34,345 nt of DNA from Candidatus Methanoperedentaceae archaeon (GTDB lineage Archaea; Halobacteriota; Methanosarcinia; Methanosarcinales; Methanoperedenaceae), in NCBI GenBank assembly GCA_003104905.1, contig PQAS01000013.1:1-34345 (forward strand), given 5' to 3'. Positions 30,379-34,345 of the stretch are shown here, piece after piece (the first letter of the stretch is position 1; each line of letters opens with the position of its first letter). Under the pieces are notes generated by a model. The model did no database searches. It saw nothing but the letters and a program-made list of their open reading frames with translations, and had not been told where the DNA came from. The position numbers were made by a program, and so were the translations under genes.

Positions 30379-33195
30379 ATGTCCATAGATAAAATCATAA
30401 TAAAAGGCGCACGCGTACACAACCTTAAAAACATAGACCTGGAACTGCCCAGGAACGAGCTTATTGTCATAACCGGACTTTCGGGTTCGGGAAAATCTTC
30501 ACTCGCTTTTGATACACTTTATGCCGAAGGCCAGCGAAGATACGTTGAATCGCTGTCAGCATATGCCCGCCAGTTCCTGGGACAGATGGATAAGCCTGAT
30601 GTGGAGTATATTGAAGGTCTTTCCCCCGCCATCTCGATCGAACAGAAATCAACGAGCAAGAATCCCCGTTCAACGGTAGGTACCGTTACAGAAATTTATG
30701 ATTATCTGCGTCTTCTTTACGCAAGAATAGGAAAGCAACACTGCCCGAATTGTAAAAGTGAGATAACGCCGCAGACCGTTGAGCAAATAGTAAGCAGGCT
30801 GATGTCTCTTCCTGAAAATACCAAGCTTCATGTTCTTGCTCCCATTGCGAGGCAGAAGAAAGGAGAATATAAACAGATATTTGAGGGTCTTTCACAATCC
30901 GGGTACAGCAGGGTCCGAATAGACGGTAAGATCTATGAACTGGCTCAGGAGATCACTCTTAACAAACAGCAAAAACATGATATCGATGTTATCGTAGACC
31001 GCCTGATAATAAAAAAAGGTATAGAAGAAAGGCTTGCCGATTCTGTGGCAACAGCGCTTCGTGAAGGGAATGGCATCGCAGTGGCGCAGGTGCTTGAAGG
31101 AAAAGAGTTTCTTTTCAGCGAGCATGCAGCATGCGTAAAATGCGGAATCAGTTTTGAGTCCCTGGAACCAAACATGTTCTCATTTAATAGCCCGCGCGGC
31201 GCGTGTCCTTCCTGCCAGGGACTGGGGAGCACGATGGAATTCGATCCTGATCTCATAATCCCGGATAAAAATAAATCCATAACGCAAGGTGCAATAGAAC
31301 CCTGGGGATACGAGCATGGATATTACCGCCAGATGCTCCAGTCTGTTGCGAGACATTATGATTTTTCACTTGATGTACCTTTTTCAGAGCTTAAACCTGA
31401 ACATGTGCAGGTAATTTTGCATGGGAGTATTGAAGCGATACTTTTTAAGTATGTGCCCCGGGACCGGGACGGCCTGTGGGAACACAGGAGCGTTTTTGAA
31501 GGGATAATTCCGCACCTTAATAGAAAATACAGGGAATCGCAATCAGAAGAAGCGCGGGAGAAGATCCAGCAATATATGAGCATCAATCCCTGTACGGTAT
31601 GCAATGGTGAAAGGCTAAAACCATCAAGTCTTGCGGTCACGATCATGGATAGATCCATAATTACCACTACCCGTCTGTCCGTGAAAAAAAGTCTTGAATT
31701 TCTTGAGGGAATATGTTTTTCTGAAAAAGAAAAGATCATATCGAAACCCATAATGAAAGAGCTGCGTTCACGCCTTGGATTCTTAATGGATGTTGGTCTT
31801 GATTATCTGACACTTGACAGGGCCTCAGGAACTCTTTCAGGAGGTGAAAGCCAGAGGATCCGGCTTGCAACACAAATTGGCTCAAGCCTTGTAGGGGTTC
31901 TTTACATCCTTGATGAACCCAGTATCGGTCTCCACCAGAGAGATAACGGGAGGCTTATAAGTATGCTCACGCGGCTTCGCGACCTTGGAAATACGGTAAT
32001 CGTGGTAGAGCACGATGAAGAAATGATACGAAGCGCGGATTTTATCGTGGATATGGGGCCCGGAGCAGGAGTTCATGGCGGAGAAGTCGTGATGACCGGA
32101 AGCCTTGAGGATATTATCAATTGCGATAATTCACTCACGGGTGATTACCTCAGCCACCGCAAACACATAAATGTTCCCTCCCGCCGAAGAAATCCAAAAG
32201 GAAAAATAACAATTGTGGGAGCAGGCGAAAATAACCTGAAACAAATTGATGTTAATATTCCTCTGGGGGTCATGACATGCGTTACAGGTGTCTCAGGGTC
32301 GGGAAAGAGCACTCTAGTCAACGATATTCTATATAAGGCCCTTGCTCAGAAGTTCTATCATTCAAAAGAAAAACCTGGAAAACACAGGGGAATAATCGGC
32401 CTTGAGAATATCGATAAGATCATAATAATCGACCAGTCGCCAATAGGAAGGACACCGCGTTCGAATCCTGCAACCTATACCGGACTTTTTACGCCTATAA
32501 GGGATATTTTTGCAAAACTTCCCTCATCGAAAGCGCGGGGTTACCAGCCCGGGCGTTTCAGCTTTAACCTGAAGGGAGGACGGTGTGAAGCATGCAGCGG
32601 GGACGGGATTATCACAATAGAGATGCATTTCCTTCCTGATGTCTATGTCCCATGCGAAGTCTGCCATGGAAAGCGTTTTAACAGCGAGACGCTTGAGATC
32701 ACATACAAGGGAAAGAATATCGCACAGGTGCTGGACATGACCGTAGAAGAAGCGCTGACTTTCTTTGAAAACATCCCCAAAATAAAACGGCAGCTTGAGA
32801 CACTTTTTGATGTGGGGCTGGGCTATATCAGGCTCGGTCAGCCCGCAACTACTCTTTCAGGCGGTGAAGCGCAGAGGATCAAACTTTCCACAGAGTTGAG
32901 TAAACGAAGCACAGGAATGACTCTCTATATACTGGATGAACCTACCACTGGGCTGCATTTTGCAGATATACAGAAGCTTCTTGATATGCTGTCACGGCTG
33001 GTGGATGCAGGCAACAGCGTGGTGGTTATCGAACACAATCTTGATGTGATAAAAGTTGCCGACCATATAATTGATCTTGGGCCGGAAGGCGGGGATAATG
33101 GGGGTCGGATCATCGCCGAGGGAACGCCTGAGAAGGTGGCAAAGATAGAGGGATCGTACACGGGATATTATTTGAAGAAGGCTTTGCAGGCATGA
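30379..33195 (+). CDS. uvrA: excinuclease ABC subunit A
   Basis: UvrA is the damage-sensing ATPase of nucleotide excision repair; it loads UvrB on DNA, after which UvrC cuts. The 938-residue protein is full length. It has two ABC ATPase modules: Walker A GLSGSGKS (33-40) and GVSGSGKST near 635, with signatures [12 protein letters not shown] and [12 protein letters not shown] and Walker [12 protein letters not shown] and [11 protein letters not shown]. Three cysteine pairs mark zinc modules: CPNC early in the protein, CVKC with CPSC, and CEAC with CEVC. UvrABC is a bacterial system that several methanogenic euryarchaea have acquired; uvrB and uvrC are not in the window. The methyltransferase gene overlaps its end by four bases. 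Confidence 0.98.
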   Translation: MSIDKIIIKGARVHNLKNIDLELPRNELIVITGLSGSGKSSLAFDTLYAEGQRRYVESLSAYARQFLGQMDKPDVEYIEGLSPAISIEQKSTSKNPRSTVGTVTEIYDYLRLLYARIGKQHCPNCKSEITPQTVEQIVSRLMSLPENTKLHVLAPIARQKKGEYKQIFEGLSQSGYSRVRIDGKIYELAQEITLNKQQKHDIDVIVDRLIIKKGIEERLADSVATALREGNGIAVAQVLEGKEFLFSEHAACVKCGISFESLEPNMFSFNSPRGACPSCQGLGSTMEFDPDLIIPDKNKSITQGAIEPWGYEHGYYRQMLQSVARHYDFSLDVPFSELKPEHVQVILHGSIEAILFKYVPRDRDGLWEHRSVFEGIIPHLNRKYRESQSEEAREKIQQYMSINPCTVCNGERLKPSSLAVTIMDRSIITTTRLSVKKSLEFLEGICFSEKEKIISKPIMKELRSRLGFLMDVGLDYLTLDRASGTLSGGESQRIRLATQIGSSLVGVLYILDEPSIGLHQRDNGRLISMLTRLRDLGNTVIVVEHDEEMIRSADFIVDMGPGAGVHGGEVVMTGSLEDIINCDNSLTGDYLSHRKHINVPSRRRNPKGKITIVGAGENNLKQIDVNIPLGVMTCVTGVSGSGKSTLVNDILYKALAQKFYHSKEKPGKHRGIIGLENIDKIIIIDQSPIGRTPRSNPATYTGLFTPIRDIFAKLPSSKARGYQPGRFSFNLKGGRCEACSGDGIITIEMHFLPDVYVPCEVCHGKRFNSETLEITYKGKNIAQVLDMTVEEALTFFENIPKIKRQLETLFDVGLGYIRLGQPATTLSGGEAQRIKLSTELSKRSTGMTLYILDEPTTGLHFADIQKLLDMLSRLVDAGNSVVVIEHNLDVIKVADHIIDLGPEGGDNGGRIIAEGTPEKVAKIEGSYTGYYLKKALQA

Positions 33196-33830
33196 AACAA
33201 CAAAACCATATTTTTATGCCGGAAAATCATATGGAGGAATTATATACTTCCGGAAATGCACTGGTGAAGTTCGTTCACAACAACAGATTGCAGCAGATAG
33301 TCAAAATGACTCCTGATAGTACAGGACTTAATATATTAGATGCGGGCTGCGGAGAAGGTCATCTTATTGAAAAATTAAATCAAAAGAACAGCATGAATGC
33401 CTGTTATGGCATCGATATTACGGATGTCGCATTACAAAAAGCCAGAATTCGGTGTCCCTATGCAAAATTTGTCAAATCCGATTTATCGGATATCTCTTTT
33501 GGGGACTGTTTTTTTGACGTGGTTATTTGCACTGAGGTCCTGGAGCATATCTATGAATACAAAAGTGTTCTAAAAGAACTTAAAAGAGTTTTGAAGAACA
33601 ATGGATTATTTCTCATAACATATCCGAATGAAACCGCATGGACGATCAGTCGGTTTTTATTGAGGCGAAAGCCCGTCAAAGTTCCTGACCACGTTAATTC
33701 TTTCAATCCGGAAAAAATGAGTTCTCTGGTTGAAATGACAGTTGTATCTTCAGTTAACCTTCCGTTTGGATTTCCTTTTTTTGCTTCACTTGGAAATTTA
33801 ACAATATTTAAAAAAGCAGAGCAGAATTAA
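33192..33830 (+). CDS. class I SAM-dependent methyltransferase (Methyltransf_11-like)
   Basis: The 212-residue protein has the Rossmann methyltransferase motifs: [16 protein letters not shown] (motif I, about 49-64), [13 protein letters not shown] (acidic end of strand 2), [12 protein letters not shown] and [17 protein letters not shown] (motif IV/V region). The methyl acceptor is not evident; related small enzymes modify quinones, lipids, sugars or proteins. It overlaps uvrA by ATGA and is surely cotranscribed, but a functional link with DNA repair is not implied. Confidence 0.87.
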   Translation: MKQQNHIFMPENHMEELYTSGNALVKFVHNNRLQQIVKMTPDSTGLNILDAGCGEGHLIEKLNQKNSMNACYGIDITDVALQKARIRCPYAKFVKSDLSDISFGDCFFDVVICTEVLEHIYEYKSVLKELKRVLKNNGLFLITYPNETAWTISRFLLRRKPVKVPDHVNSFNPEKMSSLVEMTVVSSVNLPFGFPFFASLGNLTIFKKAEQN

Positions 33831-33899
33831 CTGCTCTGAATGTAGAACTCTTTAGATATGGTGTGAAGCTTGAAATCCAGGAAGCATCCACTCAAAGTT

Positions 33900-34345
33900 C
33901 TATTCATCAAAGGAGTAATTCGGCTTCAGTACTTTGTACCGGAATGTATTGGCACCTACAGGATTATCATATGCCATCACTACCATTTCGGGTCTCTTAT
34001 CACCATTAAGATCATAGAGCGCTACTCCTGCGCCCTGTCCTTCCCACCCGACACCAGATCTCTGGACAGCAGTGCTCCAGCCTGTTGCAATTCCGGCAGT
34101 GTTCAGATTCCAGCCTATCTTATATCTGAATGTGTTTGCCCCAACAGGATTATCATACGCCATCAGGATCATTTCAGGTCTATTATATGAATCCACATTC
34201 CCGATAGCAATGCCTGCTCCCTGTCCTTCCCAACCGACTCCTGATATTTCGATTGTATCGCTCCAGCTTGCTGCAATTCCGGCAGTGTCCAGATTCCAGC
34301 CTATTTTGTATCTGAACGTATTGGCACCGGCAGGATTATCATACG
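33900..34345 (-). CDS. FG-GAP/VCBS-like repeat protein, C-terminal part (runs off the right edge)
   Basis: The frame is open from the window edge to its stop at 33900. It encodes two complete 62-residue repeats and a truncated third: YDNPxGANTFRYKIGWNL, then TAGIAxxWS, GVGWEGQGAGxA and RPEM with a hydrophobic strand. The repeat at 33972-34157 has a calcium-loop-like DLNGD; the one at 34158-34343 has diverged there (GNVDSYN). The protein ends 23 residues into the third copy (KVLKPNYSFDE) with no membrane anchor or sorting signal. FG-GAP repeats build beta-propellers on secreted or surface proteins, so this is probably a secreted adhesive or recognition protein. Confidence 0.8.
   Translation of the reverse strand, partial: YDNPAGANTFRYKIGWNLDTAGIAASWSDTIEISGVGWEGQGAGIAIGNVDSYNRPEMILMAYDNPVGANTFRYKIGWNLNTAGIATGWSTAVQRSGVGWEGQGAGVALYDLNGDKRPEMVVMAYDNPVGANTFRYKVLKPNYSFDE
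33972..34343 (-). repeat. 186-bp in-frame tandem repeats
   Basis: The TATGATAATCCTG element recurs at exactly 186-bp spacing (codon starts at 34343, 34157 and 33971), giving two full units and part of a third. About 42 of 62 encoded residues are the same in the two full units by eye. The array continues past the right edge of the window. Confidence 0.8.

Noticed and set aside
1-34345. tRNA, rRNA or insertion-sequence features
   Set aside because: Reading both strands gave no tRNA-like cloverleaf, no rRNA segments and no transposase motifs. A covariance-model scan would be needed to exclude small RNAs.

Overview
The window looks like a chromosomal segment of a methane-metabolising euryarchaeon, probably close to Methanosarcinales / 'Candidatus Methanoperedens' (ANME-2d); this placement is inference. 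Supporting signs are archaeal TATA boxes with short or absent leaders, an archaeosortase, a DUF1616 membrane protein, a probable methanofuran-pathway ATP-grasp ligase (MfnD), an AglD-like membrane protein, and frequent ATGA overlaps and TTG/GTG starts. No rRNA, tRNA, CRISPR array or intact insertion sequence was seen.

Left region (0.3-7.1 kb, minus strand): a subtype I-B (Tneap, Cst1-type) CRISPR interference set in the order cas6, cas8b1, cas7, cas5, cas3. cas1, cas2, cas4 and a repeat array are absent from the window. A 0.6-kb insert separates cas6 from cas8b1. It holds a MNT-type nucleotidyltransferase gene broken by a one-base deletion, a GC-rich palindrome and two doubtful small ORFs behind a clear promoter.

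7.3-9.3 kb (plus strand): a two-gene operon of a lipoamide-dehydrogenase-like flavoprotein and a macrodomain (ADP-ribose) hydrolase. It is closed by a perfect 16-bp inverted repeat that runs into the macrodomain C-terminus.

9.4-20.5 kb: a surface glycan and protein-sorting region. On the minus strand lie a GtrB/ArnC-like GT2, two GT4 glycosyltransferases, an unusual three-domain protein (nucleotidyltransferase, thymidylate-kinase-like, phosphotransferase-like kinase) and a Wzx-like flippase. Next to these are a DUF1616 protein and a CPBP intramembrane protease (plus strand). Another GT2, an archaeosortase, an EpsI-domain protein and a small two-helix membrane protein, apparently starting at ACG, complete the region (minus strand). 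Together they suggest synthesis, export and attachment of glycans and sorting of surface proteins.

21-28.8 kb: a mixed housekeeping and accessory block. It contains a DEAD-box RNA helicase with a leader hairpin, a small membrane protein, QueH, the MfnD-like ligase, an AglD-like protein, a 2-hydroxyacyl-CoA dehydratase-like subunit with six cysteines and its BcrA/HgdC-type activator ATPase, a small membrane protein, a processive GT2, and a 59-residue gene that a length cut-off of about 60 codons would miss.

28.8-34.3 kb: an aspartase/fumarase-superfamily lyase, divergently uvrA with an overlapping SAM methyltransferase, and at the right edge the C-terminal part of an FG-GAP-like protein built from exact-period 186-bp tandem repeats.
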